This document shows, in pieces, positions 1 through 9,298 of a stretch of 64,000 nucleotides of DNA (its first letter is position 1; each line of letters begins with the position of its first letter). The notes beneath the pieces were generated by a model. The model was not told the DNA's origin. It was given only the letters and a program-made list of their open reading frames with translations, and did not search any database. The translations under genes were made by a program, and so were the position numbers. This stretch comes from Plasmodiophora brassicae. Taxonomy: Eukaryota > Endomyxa: Phytomyxea > Phytomyxea > Plasmodiophorida. The stretch lies in the NCBI GenBank assembly GCA_036867785.1, contig CP145413.1, forward strand, positions 992,001 to 1,056,000, written 5' to 3'.

Positions 1-314
1 ATGCCGCGTGCATCTCGCATACAATGGTTCTCGACAGCCAGTAGCACTTCCGCTCGTGAGGAACGGGACGGCATACGTATACATGCCATGATGCAGACGA
101 CGCCGATCCCCGGTTCGGGTGTGCAATACCATGTACGTAGGTATAGCCTGCCGCGTCAAGCAACCCGTCACTGGTGGCGGTCAACACAACCCTGTTCAGT
201 GTTCACGAACCCGACGAGCCGTCGGCCGAGCACACTGCTGCTGCTGCTAGTCTATAGACTGATAGTCGGCCCCGCGGCCTGAGCCCTGAGCCGGTGTACC
301 TGGCGCCAAGTAGG
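1..314 (+). repeat. LTR-like repeat, copy A (5' truncated by the window edge)
   Basis: This segment matches 2246-2503 (copy B) and 4055-4319 (copy C) with scattered substitutions and small indels. Shared landmarks are a start near GCGTGCATCTCGCATACAAT, a CACTGGTGGCGGTCAAC core and, in copies A and C only, a 3' end of about 37 bp finishing in GTGTACCTGGCGCCAAGT. The TGGCGCC string resembles the tRNA primer-binding site that follows a left LTR in many retrotransposons, and the downstream sequence is gag/protease-like, so an LTR origin is the best inference. The 5' part lies outside the window. No convincing protein is encoded. Confidence 0.55.
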
Positions 315-605
315 TAGATTTCCTTCACATACTCCACGTCCCATACGAGACATGTTGCTTGCGGATCTGCAGATCCCCAGCACGCGTATGCAAGAGGATG
401 TCTACTTGGATCTCGTGGGTGGCCTGTTCCACTGCTTCCTCGCTATCCGCCAGAATCAACTTGGTGTCTCCCGAGATGCATCCTGCATAACCTCTTGGCA
501 ATTGCCATGGTATCAGTGTTCTGTTAGCCCACTGTCTAGTATGGCTGGCCGCGGCTCATCCAGCGCTGATAGCGTGACATTGATCTGGTTGTTGGCGCCC
601 TGTGC
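315..605 (-). pseudogene. Retropepsin (aspartic protease) remnant of an LTR retrotransposon
   Basis: On the minus strand one frame reads a short protease-like stretch containing AILDSGLTEH, which looks like the retroviral-type aspartic protease active site (D-S/T-G). About 30 codons later the homology-like reading jumps to another frame (ISGDTKLILADSEEAV, then VDILLHTRAGDLQIR), a pattern seen after the flap of Ty3-like proteases. The frame change and stops make this a dead fragment. It continues the same strand as the zinc-knuckle remnant at 673-1072, consistent with gag-protease order. The family call rests on motif recall. Confidence 0.45.
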
Positions 606-672
606 ATATCCAGCCTCTTAACTTGCAGATTTTGGAGTTCTCTGTGCTCGTGCGTCTATCTGCGTTTGCAGC

Positions 673-1072
673 TTACTCGCCCCTCACCTCTTGCATGCCA
701 GGTGTTGGGTGTTCGGCGGCTTCTTCTGCATCCCCAGCGCACTCGCGACTCCATTCCCCTCTGCCTTCCATTGAGTGTTCGCCCGTGCATGGCTCATTGC
801 CAACAGAGCCGGCATTCTTCTGGGATTTATTCGATCGCTTCGATTTCATCTTCTCGAAGGTTTTGTTCTTCTGTTCTTCAGTTGCCTTCGAGCAGTCTCT
901 CAGCGTGTGCGGACCGTTGCAGAACCAGCACTTGGGTTTGCGTTCGGCAATGTCCGACTTTTGCCTCTTGGGGTCGGCACGTTCTTCCGGACCTTCCGGG
1001 TTGGCACTGGCGTCGGTCTTCAGACGTCTCTTGCCTCCGCTCACCTTCTTGAGCGGCGTGACCGTCTCGAGC
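673..1072 (-). pseudogene. gag zinc-knuckle fragment, left arm of inverted repeat 1
   Basis: The minus-strand frame encodes a lysine-rich segment with one CCHC knuckle (CWFCNGPHTLRDC, at 892-930), spaced C-X2-C-X3-H-X4-C. This spacing variant is common in plant and protist retrotransposon Gag proteins. The same sequence occurs inverted at 1077-1590, so the two arms face each other around position 1074. The arms differ by substitutions, and about 100 bp present in the right arm is missing here, so they are separate diverged copies and not one sequence folded back. The fragment has no start and no linked N-terminal Gag domain, which lies instead at 2510-3257. Confidence 0.65.
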
Positions 1073-1076
1073 AGGA

Positions 1077-1690
1077 CGAGACAGTCGAACAAGGACGAGA
1101 CGGTCACGCCGCTCAAGAAGGTGAGCGGAGGCAAGAGACGTCTGAAGACCGACGCCAGTGCCGACCCGGAAGGTCCGGAAGAACGTGCCGACCCCAAGAG
1201 GCAAACGTCGGATATTGCCGAACGCAAACCCAAGTGCTGGTTCTGCAACGGTCCGCACACGCTGGGAGACTGCTCGAAGGCAACTGAAGAACAGAAGAAC
1301 AAAACCTTCGAGAAGATGAAATCGAAGCGACCAAATAAATCCCAGAAGAATGCCGGCTATGTTGACGGTGAGCCATGCACGGGCGAACACTCAATGGAGA
1401 GCAGAGGGAAATGGAGTCGCGAGTGCGCTGGGGATGTGCGCACCTCGATCGTGTACCCGCTGCCGAACCTGACGACATCCGCTCGTCAGCATTGCTGAAC
1501 GCCCTGGGGGCCGACTGCGCTCGACGACGTCGAGAAGCCGCCGAACACCCAACACCTGGCACGCAAGAGGTGAGGGGCGAGTAAGCTGCAAACGCAGATA
1601 GACGCAGAGCACAGAGATCTCCCAAGTCTGAAAGTTAAGACAACTTGCAGCAGACAATGAGGCTGGATATGCACAGGGCGCCATGGCCAT
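1077..1690 (+). pseudogene. gag zinc-knuckle fragment, right arm of inverted repeat 1
   Basis: The plus-strand frame to a stop at 1498 carries the CCHC knuckle CWFCNGPHTLGDC at 1235-1273, preceded by a basic linker (TPLKKVSGGKRRLKTDAS) that also ends the gag fragment at 2510-2600. The inverted homology to 585-1072 continues to about 1690, beyond the stop. The arm contains roughly 100 bp around 1435-1535 that the left arm lacks. It is probably non-functional: no start codon and no attached capsid domain. Confidence 0.65.
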
Positions 1691-2013
1691 AACGCGGACG
1701 AAGGCACGCTCAGTACCACCGGGTTCAAGTCGTCATCGATGCGGACCCGAACAACGCTAGCGTTCGTCACGATGTTAGTATAAAGTTGGGAGTACACTTT
1801 CAAAGAAATAGAAAAACGTTACCTGAGAGGCTGGTCCCGAAGAGACTGGCCTTCAAGTTTGCACATTACGCCCCATTCCTGGTCACTGCCACAGGGAACG
1901 AACGCGAACACGGTCCTATCTTCGTCAGGATAGATGCGGGCGTCGGTCCTGGCGATCAAGTCGAAAAGATCGGCCGGCGTGGTAGTCCCGGGTAAATTGG
2001 CTACCTCAGACAT
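1690..2013 (-). pseudogene. Truncated spliced gene fragment fused to repeat sequence
   Basis: An ATG at 2013 opens a 64-codon exon (2013-1823; MSEVANLPGTTTPADLFDLI...). It is followed by a credible intron at 1822-1757 with GTAACG donor, CTAAC branch and CTAG acceptor, then a second exon (VVRVRIDDDLNPVVLS...) that runs into the inverted-repeat arm near 1690. The intron has the same form as introns of the host genes here. The fragment could be the 5' end of a host gene cut by retroelement insertion, or a spliced element ORF. The protein is not recognised. A shadow of the repeat, not a real C-terminus, follows. Confidence 0.4.
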
Positions 2014-2041
2014 GTCAGCGATTAGCATATGACGACTCCAG

Positions 2042-2503
2042 GATGCGGTTTGGCAAACATATGACGCAAAGCCGGTTTCCGGGTACCAGCAGGGGGTCAT
2101 CGGCAACGGGGCGTTGTACCTGAACCCGGGAGGCGGCCTCGCTGTTAGTAACGACTGGTTCCTGAACAATACCATTCGCTTATCGAACTGCTCGCTCCCA
2201 TTGATGTGTCTTTGAGACAGAGACCCGCGTGTTGACTCATGTGAAATGTCGCGTGCATCTCGCATACAATGGTTCTCGACAGCCTGTAGCACTTCCGCTC
2301 GTGAGGAACGTGACGGCATACATGCCATCATGCAGACGACGCCGATCCCCGGTTCGGGTGTGCAGTACCATGTACCTAAGTATAGTCGACAGCGTCAAGC
2401 AATCCGTCACTGGTGGCGGTCAACGCGACCCTGTTCATTGTTCTCGAACCCGACGAACCGTCGGCCGAGCACGCTGCTGCTGCTGCTGCTAGTCTATAGA
2501 TAA
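2042..2503 (+). repeat. LTR-like repeat, copy B
   Basis: This copy runs from GATGCGGTTTGGCAAACATA to a CTG-repeat and CTAGTCTATAGA, after which homology with copy A stops abruptly at about 2503. The first 200 bp match 3852-4055, which gives a repeat unit of at least 460 bp. It lies between the gag zinc-knuckle pair upstream and the gag N-terminal pair downstream. It is truncated at its 3' end relative to copies A and C, lacking the final stretch that ends in GCGCCAAGT. Confidence 0.6.
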
Positions 2504-2509
2504 TCCGGA

Positions 2510-3257
2510 CCTTCCGGGTTGGCACTGGCGTCGGTCTTCAGACGTCTCTTGCCTCCGCTCACCTTCTTGAGCGGCGTGACCTCTCGTCCTTCTTCGACTG
2601 TCTGGTCCTGCTCGCCTCCTTCGCGGCCACCATCTTCTGATAGTGCCGGACTTCGTCGAACATCACAGCCTTCTCCCCAACCAGTTTGAGCAGCTGGCGA
2701 GAGTCGGTTCTCAGCTCCTTCATGCTGGTCTCTGTGATTTCGGTGACGGTCTCCCTAAGCTCGTCTGGCGATATGCCGCGTAGCAGCAATTTGACCTTGA
2801 GCTTTTGGCCCTGTGCACCTTCGAACATGTGGTGGCAGGCGTGCTCTTTCACAAGTCTCGCGAACTGCGCGCCGTAGTCTGCTCCCCGTGCTGCCGCTTC
2901 TGGGATGCTTCTCTTCATCCGCATTTCTCTGAACGTGTCGACGAACTTTATACCGCTCTTCGGTGTTGTCGTTGTCATGCGACGTTCGAGCATTTCCAGC
3001 AACACGTCGTCCGGGATGTTGTCGGCCGTGTAGACTTCATCCACCCCGTCCAGCGTCATGAGGGAAGCGGCCAGAAGGTGCTCATCTGCCATCGTCCGCA
3101 CATCTGCCTCGACGTCGTTCAGCCCCGATTCGCTCATACTTTGCCGGTACAGCTTGTACTGTCGGAACCACTTGACCAGCGCGGCTTGCCCTGAAGACGT
3201 TAGGTTTGGCTTCCTGTTGTCCTCGTCCTTCTGCACGAGATTTCTCAGTTGGACCAT
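2510..3257 (-). pseudogene. Retrotransposon Gag N-terminal (capsid-like) fragment, left arm of inverted repeat 2
   Basis: A minus-strand frame of about 230 codons from 3257 encodes a mostly helical, charged protein (motifs WFRQYKLYRQSMSESGLND, LLEMLERRMTTTTPK, SRQLLKLV). It ends in the same basic linker that precedes the zinc knuckle in the fragments near 1075. This is the expected layout of a Ty3/gypsy-type Gag: helical capsid domain, basic linker, zinc knuckle. The reading changes frame near 2560-2580 and homology ends at 2510, next to repeat copy B, so the gene is broken. The arm is mirrored at 3270-3851. Confidence 0.6.
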
Positions 3258-3269
3258 CTTCGTCCTTGT

Positions 3270-3851
3270 CAGAAGATGGTGGCCGCGAAGGAGGCGAGCA
3301 ACAGGAAGCCAAAACTAACGTCTGCAGGGCAAGCCGCGCTCGTCAAGTGGTTCCGACAGTACAAGCTGTACCGGCAAGGTATGAGCGAATCGGGGCTGAA
3401 CGACGTCGAGGCAGAGGTGCGGACGATGGTAGATGAGCACCTGCTGGTTTCCCTCATGACGCTGGACGGGGTGGATGAAGTCTACACGGCCGACAACATC
3501 CCGGACGACGTGTTGCTGGAAATGCTCGAACGTCGCATGACAACGACAACACCGAAGAGCGGTGTGAAGTTTGTCGACACGTTCAGAGACATGCGGATGA
3601 AGAAGAGCATCCCAGAAGCGGCAGCACGGGTGGCAGACTACGGCGCGCAGTTCGCGAGACTTGCGAAAGAGCACGCCTGCCACCATATGTTCGAAGGTGT
3701 ACAGGGCCAAAAGCTCAAGGTCAAGTTGCTGCTACGCGGCATATGGCCAGACGAGCTTAGGGAGGCCGCCGCCGAAATCACAGAGACCAGCATGAAGGAG
3801 CTGAGAACCGACTCTCGCCAGCTGCTCAAACTGGTTGAGGAAGAAGGCGGT
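3270..3851 (+). pseudogene. Retrotransposon Gag N-terminal fragment, right arm of inverted repeat 2
   Basis: The plus-strand frame encodes the same capsid-like protein as the left arm with several substitutions (WFRQYKLYRQGMSESGLND and so on). It opens with QKMVAAKEAS, which in the left arm comes from the end of the fragment, joined directly to NRKPKLTS from its beginning. That head-to-tail join suggests recombination between tandem or circular copies, not a simple inversion. The frame runs into LTR-like copy C at 3852 and so lacks the linker and zinc knuckle. Confidence 0.55.
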
Positions 3852-4319
3852 GATGCGGTTTGGCAAACATATTACGCAAAGCTGGTTCTGGGTACCAGCA
3901 GGGAGTCATCGGCAACGGGGCGCGGTACCTGAACCGGGGACGCGGCCTCGCTGTTAGTAACGACTGGTTCCTGTACACTACCATTCGCCTTATCGAACTG
4001 CTCGCTCCCATTGATGTGTCTTCGAGACAGAGACCCGCGTGTTGACTCATGTGAAATGTCGCGTGCATCTCGCACACAATGGTTCTCGACAGCCTGTAGC
4101 ACTTCCGCTCGTGAGGAACGGGACGGCATACGTATACATGCCATGATGCAGACGACGTCGATCCCCGGTTCGGGTGTGCAATACCATGTACATAGGTATA
4201 ATCGGCCGCGTCAAGCAACCCGTCACTGGTGGCGGTCAACACGAACCTGTTCAGTGTTCACGAACCCGACGAAGCAGCCCAGCGGCCTGAGCCCTGAGCC
4301 GGTGTACCTGGCGCCAAGT
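3852..4319 (+). repeat. LTR-like repeat, copy C (most complete copy)
   Basis: This copy combines the 5' part seen in copy B (GATGCGGTTTGGCAAACATA onward) with the 3' end seen in copy A (GCGGCCTGAGCCCTGAG to GCGCCAAGT). It is therefore the fullest version, about 468 bp. It ends some 75 bp before the first host gene. It lacks the CTAGTCTATAGA stretch that copies A and B share. Confidence 0.6.
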
Positions 4320-4395
4320 CCATTTTGGGTGGACCGGCGCCTCTGGCAGCGTGCACAGTGCGGGGGCGCCCCCACGTCGTGTGCGACTGGCGCCC

Positions 4396-5816
4396 ATGCA
4401 GTTGGGAAATTTTGGGCCGCTGACTGAGGCGATGGTCGACGACGGTGCGCCGCTGTCCATCAGTCATGCGGTGCTGGACGGGGTCGAACGTGGCGACAGC
4501 CATGCCGTCGCGCAGATGCGCACGCTAATCGTTCAGGCGCACGAGCAGATCGCGACGCTCGAGGTTCGTGCCGAGGCGCGCGCGATCGCATGCGGAGCGC
4601 TGATTAGTGGCAGAACCTGAATGCGCGGCTACGCGACAGAGTGAGTAAGCTCGTCGCAAAGGGGACTGAAATCGAGGTGACGTCCACTCGCCCTGACGCG
4701 GCATGAGTGTCTGATCTGAGTGGGGTAGAACAAATTGCTGGAGCTGAAGAGCGCTCCAAGTAAAGATCTCGATGCACTACAAGAGCAAATGCAACGACGA
4801 AAGGACCAGGTCGCTGCGATATGCTGCAGCGGCGACATGCCCTGAATTTGGTGTCTATGTAGATGGATCATACGCTGGCCGAGCTCGTTGAGCAGAACAG
4901 CAGGCTTCTGCTGGAGAAGAACGTTCTCGAAGGCATAGTCGAAGATAAAAACAGGAGACTAGTTGAGGTGCAAGCTGCCTATCTAATGATGATGGTCAGC
5001 CAGTTCAGTCGATTGATCATCCGCCAATATGACTCATATTGTGCTGACAGGATAAGATCGAAGCTCAGAAAATAGTTCTAGATCAGTCCCACGCGCGTTC
5101 TCAAACCATTAGTGACCAGCTCAAACAATACGAAAGCCAGCTTCGAAATGTCTCTGAAATTCAACTTGCTAACCAGGGACTGCTTGACCAGTACTCCAAA
5201 GACGGTACGACGCCACCGTGCAAGTTCCTGTCACCTCTTGACTGTATGTGCCCAGTCCAATGCGAACGTGAAGAATCTGCTACTTTGAGAAACGCGAATG
5301 ATGAGCTTCAATGTAAGGGGGCGTTTGTCGTGGTCAGGAATCACGCCTGAGTTCTGCTCCGCAGTGCAGATTGCCAGCCAAGCCGGCTACCTTACTCGAT
5401 CGCAGCAACGTATTTCAGAACTTGAAGCAGTCGTTTTCCGGAGGCAGAAAGAAGATGCTGGCGACGACCAGTTGCTGAAAGAGCTCAGGGACAGCGGCGC
5501 CCAGGTTGACCGCAGCATAGCCGAAGTCGGCGCCCGTGAAAAGAAACATGTCGACGACCTGTGCAGGTTCAGCTCATTTGCAGCACAGCTACTGCAAAGG
5601 ACGACACAAAACGCAGAGTGCCAGACGTTGGTGACGCCCGATCCGGTCCCAGAAGAGTGTCGAAAGCTCGCTATTGAGGCTCCCGTTCCCGTGCCCGAGG
5701 CACCAAGCATCACCGCATGCCCCACAATCTGTCCGACCGTCGAGGTAACGCCACCGGCTGATCCCGTTGCAGACGAACTGCCACAGCCGTCAGAAGAAGC
5801 CAGATCGGGAAGCTGA
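4396..5816 (+). CDS. Coiled-coil protein of unknown function
   Basis: Seven exons are inferred at 4396-4563, 4614-4676, 4729-4809, 4863-4967, 5051-5204, 5256-5312 and 5365-5816. They sum to 1080 nt (359 aa). Every join keeps frame and removes stops, and all introns have GT...AG ends. The product is rich in Glu, Gln, Lys and Leu with heptad-like spacing (MDHTLAELVEQNSRLLLEK, DQLKQYESQLRNVSE) through residues of about 40-280. It ends in a Pro/Val/Ala-rich tail (PVPVPEAP). An in-frame ATG at 4351 could extend the N-terminus by 15 residues. No catalytic motif is visible; a structural or trafficking coiled-coil role is only a guess. The gene starts directly beside the retroelement debris. Confidence 0.65.
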
Positions 5817-5852
5817 GTATTATCATTCTCCTTCAACGGTCCTTTGCCAAAT

Positions 5853-6493
5853 ATGAGACCATCGTCTGCCAAATGTAATTTCCAAGGCGTGTATCTTCAA
5901 CAGTTGCCTTCCAGCTTTGGTGTGGTGCACGGTCGTCTCGTGCGGCAGTTGCAACCGGGGGTCGGCACGATTGTGTCGTTAAGGGGACACCGATAAGCCC
6001 CATGTAACCGATGGCACTAACCGTCGGTAAATACGTCAAATGGCGTAGGTTCACTCTAACCATCAGCAGCCATCCCTAATTCCTAGCCTGTGTCCTTCCC
6101 AGGGTTGTTGAATCGCTGAACAGCTCCCGTAACGGCACTTGCTTGGCATGCAGCCAGCGTCGATGGGGCACCAGACGAGCCATGGGTCAGGCTCGCGACG
6201 ACTGGTTAGACCCGTTCATGCATCGTTGGAACATGCCGGACGCTACGACCCGGCGTCCCACCAAGTGAGCGCGCAGGAAGATAACATGTCACCAGCGACG
6301 TCATCGAGGACATCGCCGGAGCTGACTTCACTTCGCTCCGTTGGCCGGATTGAGGCGCGTCCGCCGCGCCGGCACTCGTGGCTGAACGCGCCGTTTCCGC
6401 CCAAATAGCAGCAGGAGCTTCAGAGTGTTCCACCCACGTCGCACAGGCAGGAGAACTCCTGAATCGTCGACTGGAGCAGAAGAGTGCTGGGTA
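5853..6493 (+). CDS. Possible small spliced gene, structure unresolved
   Basis: An ATG at 5853 opens a coding-looking frame (FQGVYLQQLPSSFGVVHGRL, then VRQLQPGVGTIV). A second open block after a pyrimidine-rich CCCAG acceptor near 6102 continues it in a compatible phase (VESLNSSRNGTCLACSQ). It ends with MGQARDDWLDPFMHRWNMPD from 6180 and either a 31-bp intron or a frame change. No family was recognised and the intervening introns are uncertain, so only the presence of some expressed coding sequence is proposed. Nothing else fits 5817-6493. Confidence 0.25.
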
Positions 6494-7202
6494 GATAACG
6501 TCTCTGGGCATTTACGTACAACTATTCAGTGGCTGAGCGGCCATTTTGAATTCTCCGTCGGGCGATGCCACAGAACGGGCGTCATCTGTTGATGGGCGTG
6601 CCAGTTTCAGGGGGTCCATGTCGGAGATACGAACGGCCGTCTGCCTGCGATCCACGTCGCGCAGGTTGACCTCTGTCGATGAGTTCGAATTCGTGTTCTG
6701 CCTGCGCGGTACTACCATGGCCACTCGGCCATGCAACGACGATGCGTTTGCTGTCCCCCTATGATTGTGGCCGGTCGGATCTCAGACATGGCTCCCCTGG
6801 TGCTGCTACACCTCGCTGAATGTGTATGGTTAATGTTGGTTATCAGCAGGAGGTATGACGTCTCTTGTATAGAATGAAATTGGATCAAGCAAGGCCGTAT
6901 CCATCGAAAGCAGCAATGTTGATTTGCAGTCGTGCGACGCCTGCCTCGTTGGGAGACTGCGCCCAACGCCACGATTGACGTCCAGCGCGCGGGGGAATAC
7001 CTAGCCAGCCGAATGCGCCGCGACCCGGCTACCGGCATCTGGGGCGGCGGATCGGATCCTGAGCGGGGCGCCACTCGGGGTCGAGGGTCGGCGTTCGGGC
7101 CCCAGTCGTTGGCTGGCTGGCGCTATTTCTGGCGGCCGCCCAGGTCGATTGCAGCTGCGCACTTCTCCACCGCGGTTCCCGTCGTCGCCAGCGCAGTCGG
7201 CG
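6494..7202. other. Intergenic stretch, no supported gene
   Basis: Both strands contain short open frames here (for example 6546-6764 plus, and a minus-strand frame with GDSKRIVVAWPSGHGST near 6700-6760), but none joins into a convincing gene. The region probably holds the 5' flank of the histidine kinase gene that starts at 7203. No repeat or RNA gene was seen. Confidence 0.4.
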
Positions 7203-9174
7203 ATGTCGCCCCGTGATGCCAGCAGCCGACGCGGGCAGTGCTGCGGCAAGCGCACCATCGAGTTCCTGTTCTACCAGCACATCGGCGCTCTGGTAACGTG
7301 CGTCGTTGCTGCCGCTCGCACCTAATCTCATGACGACGATGTCCCCCAGGTCTGCACGACGACGCTCGCCATTGCGGTCTGGCTGGTGATCCGGCATGCG
7401 CACCTGGAGACGTGGGAGACCGCCCACGGGTGGGCGACCTCGTACCGGCAGATGATCATTCTGACGAAAATGTACCCCAAGATCCATCAGTACGCGCACG
7501 ATGGGTCGCTGAGCGCCGGCGATCGCCGCCTGCTGCTCGACGATATCCGGTTCGAATCCCGGAATTTCACATCCGAACACGACGAAGTCCACGCTCGCGA
7601 TCGCGAGAGATTCCGCCAGCTTACCAATGCCGACACCGACGCGATACAGGCGTGGATCACCGCCGTCGACGCGTTCATCAAGAAGGCGGAGACGCCACGC
7701 GTCTGGATGTCGGCTGTGAGGCCGCTGGCGGATGCGGCCATCTGCCCGTCCGTCGTCGACCCGTGCGAACAGGCGCTGGTGAAGGTCATGAACCTGTACA
7801 CGGAAGCCATGTACTCGATCGGCGAGATGCGATACGACCTGGCCGGGATGGTGTTCCTCGCCCTGCTGTGCGTCCTGAGCATCGGGCAGATGTTCCTCGT
7901 GCGCGCCGAGTACACGCAGCAGTTAGCGACGATTCAGCTCGCCGAAGAGCTCGCCAGCGTCATCCATGACGTGCGCACGCCCCAGCAAGTCATCGTGTCG
8001 GCGGTGGCGTTGCTGACGCAGCCGGGCACGGCGGACACCACTAACGCGCACGATATGGTCCAGATCATTGCCGATTCGTGCACGGCCACGCAGCGCCTGC
8101 TGGACACCGCCCTGCTGCGCATTCGCTCGCGAGCCGCACCCGAACCTGTCCCGCTGGCCGCGTTCTTCAAGGACATCTCCAGCGTCCAGAGCGCCGCCTG
8201 TCGCGACAAAGGCATCCTGTGGCGCTGTGATCTGGCGCCTTCCGCATGCGTCTCCGTCTTTGTCGACTCCGATGCTCTTCTTCAGATCGTGGTACGTCGT
8301 TCGCCTGCTGGTTTCGTTCTGTGTCCCGATCGCTAACGTGTCGCGCCGCCAGAGCAACCTGGTCTCGAACGCTATCCGGTACACGTCGAAAGGGCATGTC
8401 TCGCTGCAGGTCTCTGTTGATGCCCCCGAGCAACGCAACGTATCGTGGATGCAGCGGTTGCGGTCGTCGAAGCACCTGCACACGCTCGTGGTCAGCGTGT
8501 CCGACACCGGGTGCGGCATCCCGAAGCACGCCATGCCGCTCGTGTTCCGAAAGTTCCACCAGGTGAAGTCGGGGACCGGGTTCGGCATCGGCCTGTTCAC
8601 GGTCGCCCGCCTGACCAGCTCGCTGCGGGGCGGGATCGACCTCTGGAGCGAAGTCGGCAAAGGCACCCGGATCGTCGTCCGCGTCCCCGTCGTCCTCGTG
8701 CCGTCATCGGCGACGTCCGAGGGCGACGACAACGCGCTCATGGCTCCCGAGCCGAGCTCGCCAGACGACTACCCGCCCAGCCTGACGGCGAGGAGCATAA
8801 CGGCGCTGAACATCATCCTGCTCGACGACGACCCCGTCACGTTGAAACTATCGAAACGGATCCTGGCCAACGCCGGGCACTCGGTCCGCACGTTCTCCCA
8901 TGGGGAGACGCTTCTCGAGCAGTACGACGACGCGGACGTCATCGTCACCGACCTGAACATGTCCGGGTCGATGAGCGGGTTCCAGGTGGCCGATCGCCTG
9001 CGCGCCATCGGGTACCGGGGCGCCCTGATCGCGCACACGGGCGACCGATTCGCCTACAACGCCTGCCTCGAGCACGGGTTCGACGCCCTGCTACCGAAGC
9101 CGTCGAGCGCGTCCACGTACGTCGCCACCATCGAATCCGTCCACCAACACAAGTGCTCCTGCCCATCGTCCTAA
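7203..9174 (+). CDS. Membrane hybrid sensor histidine kinase
   Basis: Three exons (7203-7292, 7350-8291, 8353-9174) give 617 aa. TM1 (TTLAIAVWLVI) lies near residues 31-44 and TM2 (GMVFLALLCVLSIGQMFLV) near 193-213. The roughly 150 residues between them are helical and presumably face outside as the sensor; no CHASE or PAS domain is recognised. The H-box (ASVIHDVRTPQQ, His about 236) departs from the usual HELRTPL. The ATPase N-box (NLVSNAIRYT), G1 (DTGCGIP), F-box and G2 (GTGFGIGLF) are all present. A receiver domain at about 496-600 keeps the acidic cluster (LLDDD), acceptor Asp (VTDLNM, about 544), Thr (AHTGD) and Lys (PKP). It should autophosphorylate and pass phosphate His to Asp, then to an unseen phosphotransfer protein. 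The intron at 8292-8352 shows a clear CTAAC branch. Confidence 0.9.
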
Positions 9175-9298
9175 ACGTCATCCTTATAAACCCTCTAAGT
9201 GTATACTGCTACAGGAGGGGCATGAGTCACGTCGGGTTTGCAGCGGAACGTGACGTTAGCCATGCACGAAGCGCCACTCCCCAAAATCGGGCAGGGCA

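Noticed and set aside
585-1690. Inverted repeat as a sequencing or assembly fold-back artefact
   Set aside because: The arms differ by many substitutions and a roughly 100-bp indel, which an artefact of one molecule would not show; long-read confirmation is still desirable.
7545-7563. tRNA T-arm-like string CCGGTTCGAATCCCGG
   Set aside because: It is inside the histidine kinase coding exon and no acceptor stem, D-arm or anticodon arm fits around it.
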